From Gemmatimonadales bacterium (lineage in GTDB: Bacteria; Gemmatimonadota; Gemmatimonadetes; Gemmatimonadales; GWC2-71-9), in the NCBI GenBank assembly GCA_036265815.1, contig DATAOI010000035.1, forward strand, positions 1-35,798: a stretch of 35,798 nucleotides of DNA, in the 5' to 3' direction. The notes beneath the pieces are model-generated. The model had not been told where the DNA came from and did no database searches. It saw only the letters and a program-made list of their open reading frames with translations. The position numbers and the translations under genes were made by a program. Of the stretch, positions 8,497-15,430 are shown in pieces (positions within the stretch are counted from its first letter, which is position 1; every line of letters begins with the position of its first letter).

Positions 8497-9153
8497 TCAC
8501 GGTCGGAACGGCGTATCTCGGCGCGGTGGAACTTGAGTAAGCAGGCTTAGGAATGTGAGGCCCCCCGCTGCCACAAGCCCGAGATCCTCCCAGATACCCA
8601 ACTGCACCGCAGCCGAAACCCCTACCGCCGACCAGAGCAACGGGATCGCGAGCACGCTCAAGGGGGGGCGCGACGACGTCAAGGCCAGGAGCCCGAGCGT
8701 CACGATAGTCGTCGGGCACGGCAGGCCGAAGGTGGGGGCGGCCGGATATTGATGACCGAGCACGAGCGTCAGGGTCGGGTACACAAGCAGGGCGTAGGAG
8801 ATAAGGGCGGCTCCGAGGAGCCCTGAAATCGTCGGCGTCCACGCGAAGCGCAGGCGGCCGAGCCACCCGCCGAAAACAATCAGGAGCACGCCCTCCAATA
8901 TGAAGAGGATTCCGAACACCACGGCAGCAGGGTTGATTGATCGGAAGAAGACCAGGTGGTAGACGACGCCCATCCAGAGCCACAGGACACCCAAAATGAC
9001 CGCGATCGTTCGATCGGATCCGCGCCGGGGCCAGAGCGCTAGGGCCACGGCGCACAACGCCGCGAGCGTGAGGGCCACCTGGGCTGGCCACACCGCGGTG
9101 TTGTACCGCACGAAAACACTGAAGAACTGGTGCGTGTCGAACGGCAGCCGCAT
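8497..9153 (-). CDS. DUF6064-type multi-pass membrane protein
   Basis: The protein has 218 residues with about six to seven hydrophobic helices. The start LPFDTHQFFSVFVRYNTAVWPAQ and the inner segment YHLVFFRSINPAAVVFGILFILEG match the DUF6064 family, whose function is unknown. It starts six bases after the stop of the 57-residue gene, inside the USP operon, and is the last gene of that unit. Confidence 0.7.
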   Translation of the reverse strand: MRLPFDTHQFFSVFVRYNTAVWPAQVALTLAALCAVALALWPRRGSDRTIAVILGVLWLWMGVVYHLVFFRSINPAAVVFGILFILEGVLLIVFGGWLGRLRFAWTPTISGLLGAALISYALLVYPTLTLVLGHQYPAAPTFGLPCPTTIVTLGLLALTSSRPPLSVLAIPLLWSAVGVSAAVQLGIWEDLGLVAAGGLTFLSLLTQVPPRRDTPFRP

Positions 9154-9159
9154 TATCTC

Positions 9160-9333
9160 TCAGGGCGCCACGGAACGCTGGGCCAGTGAGCGCTCGATGG
9201 CCTCCAAATGCCGAGCAATCTTCTCCTGCGCCAGCATCCCGCGCCACAGTGTCGTGACAACCGCGCCTACGACGAGAATCCACAGAATCCCGTATCCGAA
9301 GGCGACTCCACTCATTCCGCCGTACGGCATCAT
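9160..9333 (-). CDS. 57-residue single-pass membrane protein
   Basis: The frame encodes MMPYGGMSGVAFGYGILWIL followed by VVGAVVTTLW and a charged amphipathic tail (QEKIARHLEAIERSL). It has one membrane helix of about 20 residues and a short cytoplasmic helix. The first ATG overlaps the USP stop as ATGA, and GGAG lies eleven bases upstream. Its stop is six bases before the DUF6064 start. Tight coupling on both sides supports a real gene, although no family is recognised. Short proteins with a similar helix-plus-coil layout are common next to membrane transporters. Confidence 0.65.
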   Translation of the reverse strand: MMPYGGMSGVAFGYGILWILVVGAVVTTLWRGMLAQEKIARHLEAIERSLAQRSVAP

Positions 9334-10340
9334 CGTCTGCTCTCCTGTGTGCTTCGTGAACGCCCTGACCTGATCCGGCGCGACGTCCGACTCCTCTTGC
9401 CCCGACCGGTTGGATGGTACACCAAGACTGGAACGTCCGCGCCACGTACCACCTTGTCCGCCACACTGCCGAGCACAAGCCGGCGCACCCCCCCACGGCC
9501 GTGGGTGGCGAGCGCCACCAGAGCGACACGCTCCGGGCGTGCCAGGTCGAGAATGGCATCTGCGGCAGTCCAGGCCACCCTGGCCGCACCGCTGGCGCGG
9601 ATGCCCCGACTCTGCATTTGCTCGACGACGTCATCTAGATAATCCTGCGCCTGTGCTCGACACAGCTCGGTGAGCTCCTCGTCGTAGGAAGACGGGTATG
9701 GAAATGCCGAGCTGGTGGCCAGTAGGACCGGGCGGACCATCTGTACCAGTGTCAGTTCCGCGTCAAAGACTCGCGCGAGCGCGCCGGCCGGGTCGAGCGC
9801 TTCCTCGGCGAGGGGAGAACCATCCAGCGGTACAAGAATCCCCCCAGCACGCGCCGCGCGATCGGAAGCTCGCCCGTTCTCTTCCGGTCGGACCAGGAGC
9901 ACCGGGACGGCAAGGTTTCGGATCAGGTAATCCGCCACGCTACCCAACCAAGCGCGTCGGATTCCACCTCGCCCATGCGTGGCCATGACCACCAGGTCGA
10001 TACCCATCTCCCGGATGTATTGCGCGAGTGCCGGACCGGGGCCGGCCGCACCCGTCAGGGTCACAGCCGAGGAGAGCCGCGTGCCGGACTCCCGCAGCCT
10101 GCCTTGCATCGCCCGCAGGTACCCCCGCTCTGATTTTCGGGTCGTGAGCTCGAGGGAGGTGAACAGCTCCGCGACCGCCACATCGAGCGGAGGAGTGGGC
10201 GGCTGGTGGACGAGCGCCAGGCGCAACTTGCCTCCGGATCGTTGGGCGATGTGGCATGCCAGGGGCGTCGCCTGCTCCGCCAACGCTGAACCGTCCAGCG
10301 GCACTAGGATCGAACGAAAGGGAAATGAATTGATTACCAT
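9330..10340 (-). CDS. Universal stress protein with two UspA domains
   Basis: The protein has 336 residues. Domain 1 (about 8-152) has SILVPLDGSALAEQ and THGRGGIRRAWLGSVAD. Domain 2 (about 166-310) has GGILVPLDGSPLAEE and THGRGGVRRLVLGSVAD. Both keep the GxxGx9GS-type nucleotide loop, so ATP binding is expected, unlike the junction USP. The C-terminus is a basic tail rich in Arg and Ser. ATG 10340 is preferred because the Usp fold begins within ten residues; the ribosome site is poor. The gene leads a unit with the 57-residue and DUF6064 genes. The intergenic region upstream holds the second copy of a 33-bp repeat, but no site with correct spacing points to this gene. Confidence 0.88.
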   Translation of the reverse strand: MVINSFPFRSILVPLDGSALAEQATPLACHIAQRSGGKLRLALVHQPPTPPLDVAVAELFTSLELTTRKSERGYLRAMQGRLRESGTRLSSAVTLTGAAGPGPALAQYIREMGIDLVVMATHGRGGIRRAWLGSVADYLIRNLAVPVLLVRPEENGRASDRAARAGGILVPLDGSPLAEEALDPAGALARVFDAELTLVQMVRPVLLATSSAFPYPSSYDEELTELCRAQAQDYLDDVVEQMQSRGIRASGAARVAWTAADAILDLARPERVALVALATHGRGGVRRLVLGSVADKVVRGADVPVLVYHPTGRGKRSRTSRRIRSGRSRSTQESRR

Positions 10341-10460
10341 GCGCGGGGCCTTACAGATGGCTTGTCTGTTCTCCCGTACTGCCGTAATGAGCAGAGCGAG
10401 GTTCACCCGTACTGATTGTTGTCGGACCCACTTCCGCCCAGACCGCTCGGGCATGAAGGG

Positions 10461-10511
10461 GCTGTTTGTGAAGACGTTCTAACGCCCCGTTCATCGGCCG
10501 TCAAGTCATAG
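10461..10511 (+). promoter_or_regulatory. Second copy of the 33-bp repeat with a possible orphan promoter
   Basis: Bases 10461-10493 match 3341-3373 with four differences. On the plus strand the units CTAAC (10479) and TTCAT (10490) are 11 bp apart. The sequence eleven bases on is TCATAG, a poor -10; TACTAG at 10518 is an alternative. On the minus strand TTCAC and TTCAT are present but 15 bp apart. A plus-strand transcript from here would run antisense into the unrecognised-family gene. No protein gene follows in that direction for 1 kb. Confidence 0.35.
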
Positions 10512-11033
10512 GCTCGTTACTAGTGAGGTCGGGAGATCACTCCAGCATGGCCCTTTCTCCTTTTCAATCGAGGCAAAATCCTCCCGGACCTGCATTGACA
10601 AGTCAGTCCAGCTCATTGACCCCACAATTTCCTCCACCTCAGTGAACCAGTGCTCCACCGCTCTCAGGAGTCTGGCGGTTAAAGCAGAAAATTCACCAGC
10701 GTGATGGCAGAGCCCCACCGAGTGGCAGAGTTGCCAGCGCACCATGGCAACCAGCTCGCCGGCAGCCCAGAGCCGTGTGATTCGCTTGTCGCCCATCGTA
10801 TGGCTCAGCTGATCGGTTGCCCCACGCTCCACGTCGAACTGACCCCAAAACACCGTATCCACGTAGCGAATGGCATTCCAGCGGGGCCAGAGATCGGAAT
10901 CTCTCGCTCCGGCCTTGTCCAACACCGCCCGTAGATCCTCAAGCCATCTACGATGCAGTGGCTTGAGCCTGTCCACGAGCTGCCCCCGCGACGGGGCAGG
11001 CGGTGTTCTGGAGCCTAGTTGGGTGACGGCCAT
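10506..11033 (-). CDS. Protein of unrecognised family, paralogue of the gene at 686-1240
   Basis: The protein has 175 residues. Shared blocks with its paralogue are LWPRWNAIRY (49-57), LWAAGEL (89-94), HSVGLCHHAGEF (104-115) and AVEHW (125-129), then MSWTDL. These invariant aromatic, His and Cys residues define a small family that I cannot name. Start ATG 11033 is chosen because GAGGAGG lies five bases upstream and the length then matches the paralogue; a longer frame to 11288 has no such support. An 11-bp repeat promoter lies about 70 bases upstream. The leader of about 65 bases is longer than at most sites. Confidence 0.8.
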   Translation of the reverse strand: MAVTQLGSRTPPAPSRGQLVDRLKPLHRRWLEDLRAVLDKAGARDSDLWPRWNAIRYVDTVFWGQFDVERGATDQLSHTMGDKRITRLWAAGELVAMVRWQLCHSVGLCHHAGEFSALTARLLRAVEHWFTEVEEIVGSMSWTDLSMQVREDFASIEKEKGPCWSDLPTSLVTSL

Positions 11034-11104
11034 CTCAGCCTCCTCGCAGACGATCCCTCGATTTGCTCCAACTAACTGCCCCACTTGAGCAGCCATTGCG
11101 ATAT

Positions 11105-11137
11105 AGCCTAAGTCGGCTCTGGTGAAGAAAGGATGAA
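11105..11137 (-). promoter_or_regulatory. 11-bp direct-repeat promoter for the minus-strand unrecognised-family gene
   Basis: On the minus strand TTCAT (11137-11133) and TTCAC (11126-11122) start 11 bp apart, with TTC again one period upstream. Eleven bases after TTCAC comes TAGGCT (11110-11105) as the -10. Confidence 0.7.
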
Positions 11138-11467
11138 GGCTGGGGGAAAATGTCTTGGCGCCTACAGACAGCCGCTTTGCGCTGTGTGGCGGGGGATGCT
11201 GCACCCAATGCTCTCTGAGGTATGCAGCGCAGGCCGACGGTTTTCCGCCGTGTCGTCGCGCCGCGCTCGGTTGAAGGTCTTCTTCCAAACCTAAGTAAGG
11301 CGACGAAGGTAGCTCGGTCGAGGCCGCTCTCGCGGCAGGCTTGAACAGCCACGTTGGACGTTCTCCCTAGGGTATTTCGGCGTTTCCTCGTACGTCTCGG
11401 GGATAGCAACAGCAACTCGGAAGCGTGGGGACCGCGACACTCCAACTAAAGCGTTCCTCGCCGGACG

Positions 11468-11500
11468 TTCATCCTTCCTTCATTCGTGCAGCCCTACTGT
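11468..11500 (+). promoter_or_regulatory. 11-bp direct-repeat promoter of the MDR oxidoreductase
   Basis: TTCAT at 11468 and TTCAT at 11479 are exactly 11 bp apart. Eleven bases later comes TACTGT (11495-11500). Transcription should begin near 11507, upstream of a short leader ORF. Confidence 0.75.
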
Positions 11501-11529
11501 CCTCCATGGGGCTTCAGCCGGAGCACGCA

Positions 11530-11556
11530 ATGCCTCAGTACCGATACGCTGTGTGA
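11530..11556 (+). CDS. Eight-residue leader ORF coupled to the MDR gene
   Basis: ATG 11530 has GGAG seven bases upstream and encodes MPQYRYAV. Its TGA overlaps the GTG start of the oxidoreductase (GTGA). The main gene itself has no ribosome site, so translation may depend on this leader. It is too short for protein-level evidence. Confidence 0.45.
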   Translation: MPQYRYAV

Positions 11557-12653
11557 CGCGCGAACGTGCTATGGAAGGGCCGTGCAATCGAGTTGTTCAA
11601 CTCAGGCGCTTCGGCGGTCCCGACGAGCTAGAGGTGTTTGACGCTCCTCGGCCGACAGCCGGCCGGGGCGAGGTCCGGGTCCGCGTGCTCGCCTCGAGCG
11701 TGAACTATACGGAGGTGTTGATCCGGCGCCGCCTCTACCCCCAGACGATGCGCCTCCAGCCACCATTCGTGCTGGGCTATGACGTCGTCGGGGAGATCGA
11801 TCAGCTCGGCGACGGCGTGCGCGACTTTGAGGTTGGCGACCACGTGGCCGACATGACGGTGGTCGGGTCGAACGCGGCATATCGCACGCTCCGGGCCAAC
11901 GACGTGGCCCGCCTGCCGGCGGGCGTCGACGCGGCGGAGGCGGCCACGCTCATCCTGAGCTGGACGACCGCGTACCAGCTCCTTCACCGTTCGGCCCACG
12001 TCAAGCCAGGCCAGCGAGTGCTCGTGCATGGAGCCGCCGGCGCCGTTGGTCAGGCGCTGCTCGCGCTCGGCAGGCTGGCCGGCCTCGAGGTGTGGGGCGC
12101 CGCGCGCGGCGAGCATGCGGCGCTGATCCGCGAGCTCGACGCCACGCCGATCGACTACCAACGCGAAGACTTCGCGCGCGTCCTACCGGGCGGATTCGAT
12201 GTCGTCTTTGACGGCATCGGCGAGCACGGCTATCGCCGCTCCTTCGCGGCGCTCAAGCCGGGCGGTTTGCTCCTCGCCATCGGATTCTCGGCGAGCGTGC
12301 AGGCGCGTCAACGGATGCGCACCATCGTGATGTCGATCGCGCGCTTGTATTTTTGGCAGCTTCTGCCCGGCGGCAAACACGCCCGCTTCTACTCCATCAA
12401 TGTGATGCGGGCTCGACATCCCGCCTGGTTCCGCGAGGACCTGGAGCGGCTTTTCGGCCTGTTGGCAATTGGCGCCATTCGGCCGCGTGTCGCCGAGCGG
12501 ATTTCCTTCCATGAGGTCGCCGAGGCACACCGTCGTCTCGAGGCGGGTGGCCTGGAGGGTAAGCTCGTCCTATGCCCGAACCTCCCGGCGCGACGGGACC
12601 GGGTTCCGCCCCAGAGCGAGCTGGGCGCCCCTGCCGTCCAGGCCCAGCCTTGA
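11553..12653 (+). CDS. Medium-chain dehydrogenase/reductase, quinone-oxidoreductase/VAT-1 type
   Basis: The protein has 366 residues (GTG start; ATG 11571 is an alternative). The GroES-like domain holds GEVRVRVLASSVNYTEVLIRRRLYP and the NADPH domain has the Rossmann loop VHGAAGAVGQALLALGRLAG near residue 155. It lacks the Cys/His set of zinc alcohol dehydrogenases, which points to a zinc-free quinone or enone reductase using NADPH. FDVVFDGIGEHGYRRSFAALKPGG matches the family core. The gene is monocistronic with its own repeat promoter. Enzymes of this type detoxify reactive carbonyls or quinones; the substrate is unknown. The last 20 residues form a disordered Pro-rich tail. Confidence 0.88.
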   Translation: MTRERAMEGPCNRVVQLRRFGGPDELEVFDAPRPTAGRGEVRVRVLASSVNYTEVLIRRRLYPQTMRLQPPFVLGYDVVGEIDQLGDGVRDFEVGDHVADMTVVGSNAAYRTLRANDVARLPAGVDAAEAATLILSWTTAYQLLHRSAHVKPGQRVLVHGAAGAVGQALLALGRLAGLEVWGAARGEHAALIRELDATPIDYQREDFARVLPGGFDVVFDGIGEHGYRRSFAALKPGGLLLAIGFSASVQARQRMRTIVMSIARLYFWQLLPGGKHARFYSINVMRARHPAWFREDLERLFGLLAIGAIRPRVAERISFHEVAEAHRRLEAGGLEGKLVLCPNLPARRDRVPPQSELGAPAVQAQP

Positions 12654-13004
12654 CCTGAGGCAGCATCAGCCTTCGAGACGCTCCCGGCTGCCTCTCGAGG
12701 CCACGCACCCCATTCTCGTGACCAGCCGGCTTTGCTTAAGGCTTGCCAAAGGCTGCGGTTCGGTGCGTTGCCGGGCGGGCTGAGCTAGCAGCGTTCTTTT
12801 TCGGCGATCTGACGCTCCCCTCATCGTTGACTCTTGGCTAGCTGCGCATCACCCCATGATTGGAGCACGGGGACCGAGCTGGTCCTCACCCACCCTCGGC
12901 GCGAGGCGCCAGTGCGTGAGGACCATCGGATCGGATGGACCGACATCCTCCGTGTGCTCGACGAAGCATGGACGCATAGCCGAGGACGCGAGCGGGGTGC
13001 ACTT
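12654..13004. other. Convergent intergenic stretch, no gene seen
   Basis: An imperfect inverted repeat (CTTCGAGA/TCTCGAGG, about 12670-12700) lies just after the MDR stop but has no T-run. The remaining sequence has no supported frame. Confidence 0.35.
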
Positions 13005-14003
13005 TCAGTGGGCAAGCTGCTCCGTGAGCGGTCCGGCGACCATGATCCGTTGGGGCTCCGAAGCGGTCTCCAGCGATTCACCGAGTGTAGGGCTGAACGC
13101 GCCGGCCACTGGATTCACGACGAGCACCGGCGTGGTGGCCCCGCGAATCACCTTGTCGGCTACGCTGCCCAGGAACATCCGCTTGATCCCTCCGAGCCCA
13201 CGGGTCGCCATCGCGATCAGGTCGCACCGGTGCGCTTCCGCAGAGCTCAGAATCACCGCCGAGGGAGTCCACGCCGTGACGACCTCGTGCTCCACATGCC
13301 ACCCCGCCTTGCGCAGTGTCCAGGCGGTGCCCTCGAGGTAACGCTGGGCAGACGCCAGCCGCACCTCCGTCAGGTTCCTCCCCGCGGGGGGCAAGGGCAT
13401 TGGGGCGCCGATGGGAAAGACCTCGGCAGGAGCGACGACTCGCACCAGATGCAGCACGACCTGACTTGGCGAGAACAGGCGCGCCACCTCGTCAATCACC
13501 GACTCCGCCAGCGCTGATCCATCGAGGGGCACCAGCACCCGGACCGCAGAAGGCAACTCGCTCGTCACCGCTTTGGTCGCGGGACGGACCAGGAGGAAGG
13601 GGCAGTGTAGCTCCCGAAGGAGACGGTCGGCCACGCTGCCCAGGAAGTGACGGCTGGGCCCTGAGCGGCCGTGAGTCGTCATAACGATGAGTTCTGGTGG
13701 ATCGGCCTGGGCGTGCTCGACGATGGTAGTCGCGGCTGCGCCCTCAGGTACCGTGGTGCTCACCTCGATATGGAAACGGCCGTGCACCTGCTTCGCCAGC
13801 CCCTCCAGGTACGTCCGTGTGTACGCCCGGGACATCGCCTCGATCTCCGCCATCACGGACGCTGAGATGTCGGGATTGACCGCCGCTGGATGGACGGTCA
13901 CCAGCTCGAGCTTGGTGCCCTTGCGTCGGGCGATCGCAGCCGCAAGCCAGAGGGCGCTTTCGCCAAAACCCGAGCCGTCCAAGGGAACGAGAAGGTGACG
14001 CAT
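13005..14003 (-). CDS. Universal stress protein with two UspA domains
   Basis: The protein has 332 residues. Domain 1 begins RHLLVPLDGSGFGES and has THGRSGPSRHFLGSVADRLL. Domain 2 begins VRVLVPLDGSALAES and has TRGLGGIKRMFLGSVADKVI. Both nucleotide loops look intact. Start ATG 14003 has AGGAG seven bases upstream, and the predicted leader is about 23 bases. It is a single gene behind a well-formed direct-repeat promoter. With the junction USP and the one at 9330-10340 it makes three tandem-domain USPs, in the same size class as mycobacterial Rv2623. Confidence 0.9.
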   Translation of the reverse strand: MRHLLVPLDGSGFGESALWLAAAIARRKGTKLELVTVHPAAVNPDISASVMAEIEAMSRAYTRTYLEGLAKQVHGRFHIEVSTTVPEGAAATTIVEHAQADPPELIVMTTHGRSGPSRHFLGSVADRLLRELHCPFLLVRPATKAVTSELPSAVRVLVPLDGSALAESVIDEVARLFSPSQVVLHLVRVVAPAEVFPIGAPMPLPPAGRNLTEVRLASAQRYLEGTAWTLRKAGWHVEHEVVTAWTPSAVILSSAEAHRCDLIAMATRGLGGIKRMFLGSVADKVIRGATTPVLVVNPVAGAFSPTLGESLETASEPQRIMVAGPLTEQLAH

Positions 14004-14032
14004 GGCGTGCTCCTGAGCTGAGGTCTGCCAGA

Positions 14033-14065
14033 ACAGTAGGTGCGCGCGCGTGAAGAAAAAATGAA
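14033..14065 (-). promoter_or_regulatory. 11-bp direct-repeat promoter of the USP gene
   Basis: On the minus strand TTCAT (14065-14061) and TTCAC (14054-14050) are 11 bp apart. Eleven bases on is TACTGT (14038-14033), the same hexamer as at the MDR promoter. Confidence 0.75.
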
Positions 14066-14310
14066 AGGGCGGCGAGAATGGCTTTATGGAGTAGCGCCAG
14101 GCACTATGGAGTGCGTCAAGTAACTTTGATGCCCCACCAACTACCCTGTGCCGGCGACAGCATTCGGCTATCTCAGCCCGGAGTCTGCCCGGCGACTTCG
14201 AAGCCTTGCGAGGAAGTCATGTACCGGATTCGACCATAGACTCACCCTCGACAAGGGGACGCCTGCTCGCAGCCAGGGCCGCGTCCCTTTGACGATCCTT
14301 TGCACCGCGG

Positions 14311-14343
14311 CTCATCATTTCTTCATGCGCCGGGAGCAACGTT
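14311..14343 (+). promoter_or_regulatory. Possible direct-repeat promoter of the ferritin-like gene
   Basis: CTCAT (14311) and TTCAT (14322) are 11 bp apart, with the TTTC run before the second unit seen at other sites. The hexamer eleven bases later is AACGTT, a weaker -10. The leader would be about 190 bases. The rest of 14066-14538 holds no supported gene. Confidence 0.45.
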
Positions 14344-14538
14344 CATTACGCAGAGATTGCTCCGCAAACCGGTAAGAGGTCGTGAAGCGTCGTCGGCATA
14401 TGCCGGCCGAAGTGACAGATCGGCGCGGGTATTATCCCAATCCGTTTAGCGGGGCGTGGCGAGTCTCAGGACTATCGGGCGCTTTGCCGGGCTCGAAATC
14501 ACTCACGTAAGCACGCGTCCTGGCTTCCTGGAGGACCA

Positions 14539-15153
14539 ATGCGCAATCCAACCAACACCATCAACAGCTATATCACCGACATGCTCGCCCTCGAGGAGCA
14601 TATAGAGAAGGCCGTGTCCGGCCAGATCCGAGCCGTGGGAGACCATCCCCAGGTCGGGGCAGATCTGCAGACAATACAACGCTGGATCCAACTCCATATC
14701 GCGAATCTAAAGCAGCTGATGGGAACGCGAGGCGCGACCACGGCGACCGGCGCAATCAAGCGGGCGGGTTCCAGCGTCCTTGGACGAGCCGCGGGGGCCA
14801 TCGACCTCCTCCGTCAAGACGGACAGTCCAAGAACCTGCGTGACGATTACACCGCTTTCAGCCTGGCGGCCATCGGCTATGTGATGTTGAACACCACAGC
14901 CCTAGCGCTGGGAGACAAAGAAGTAGCCGAGCTCGCGAGCCAGCACCTTGGGAACTACACTACGGGGTTGATCGCGTTGCACTACATTATCCCGGCGGTA
15001 GTGGTGCGGTCCCTTCAGAAGGAGGGGCTCCCAGCTCGCGAGGACGTCCTCACGGACGTGTTCCGGAACGTGGAGGTGGCCTGGGCGCGCAGCCAGACCG
15101 TGCAGACCCATACCGCCAGGGCAACCACCTTCCGAGGCAGACCGAGCTCCTAG
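14539..15153 (+). CDS. Ferritin-like (DUF892-like) helical protein, uncharacterised
   Basis: The protein has 204 residues and is almost entirely helical, with a four-helix-bundle pattern. The N-terminal INSYITDMLALEEHIEKA resembles the first helix of DUF892/YciE ferritin-like proteins. The middle segment DDYTAFSLAAIGYVMLNTTALALGDKEVAELA and the later ALHYIIPAVVVRSLQKEGLP form the third and fourth helices. Candidate metal ligands are E19, E20 and H21 and later His and Glu residues, but a full di-iron set is not evident. GGAGG precedes the ATG. The family name is tentative. Its place between a USP gene and an ATP-grasp gene, behind a possible repeat promoter, suggests a stress role. Confidence 0.55.
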   Translation: MRNPTNTINSYITDMLALEEHIEKAVSGQIRAVGDHPQVGADLQTIQRWIQLHIANLKQLMGTRGATTATGAIKRAGSSVLGRAAGAIDLLRQDGQSKNLRDDYTAFSLAAIGYVMLNTTALALGDKEVAELASQHLGNYTTGLIALHYIIPAVVVRSLQKEGLPAREDVLTDVFRNVEVAWARSQTVQTHTARATTFRGRPSS

Positions 15154-15430
15154 GGCTAGGAGCAGAGCCAGCCCCCTGCAGAAGCGGCATTTGGCGGCAG
15201 AGAAGCCGACGAGTCGCTCGAGCAATCCGGCATTCTTCGCGCGTGAGCCGCTAAACCAGGCCCGCTGGATATGAACTCGACTCTGGGACAGCCTGCTACC
15301 GAACACACGAGCGCGGGCCCCACCCAAAGCCCAAGAGGCGCAGAATCTTGTTGAAGAGTCGTATGATTCGCGCGATGTTACATGCGCGTGCAGCAAAGAT
15401 GGCGGTTCCCGGGTTAAAACCTAGAGAAAT

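Noticed and set aside
8420-9634. Minus-strand open frame of 404 codons
   Set aside because: It overlaps three well-supported genes (USP, 57-residue, DUF6064) in another frame and has no recognisable domain.
10453-10472. Minus-strand TTCAC and TTCAT upstream of the USP gene at 10340
   Set aside because: They are 15 bp apart, out of the 11-bp register, and no -10 follows at the right distance.
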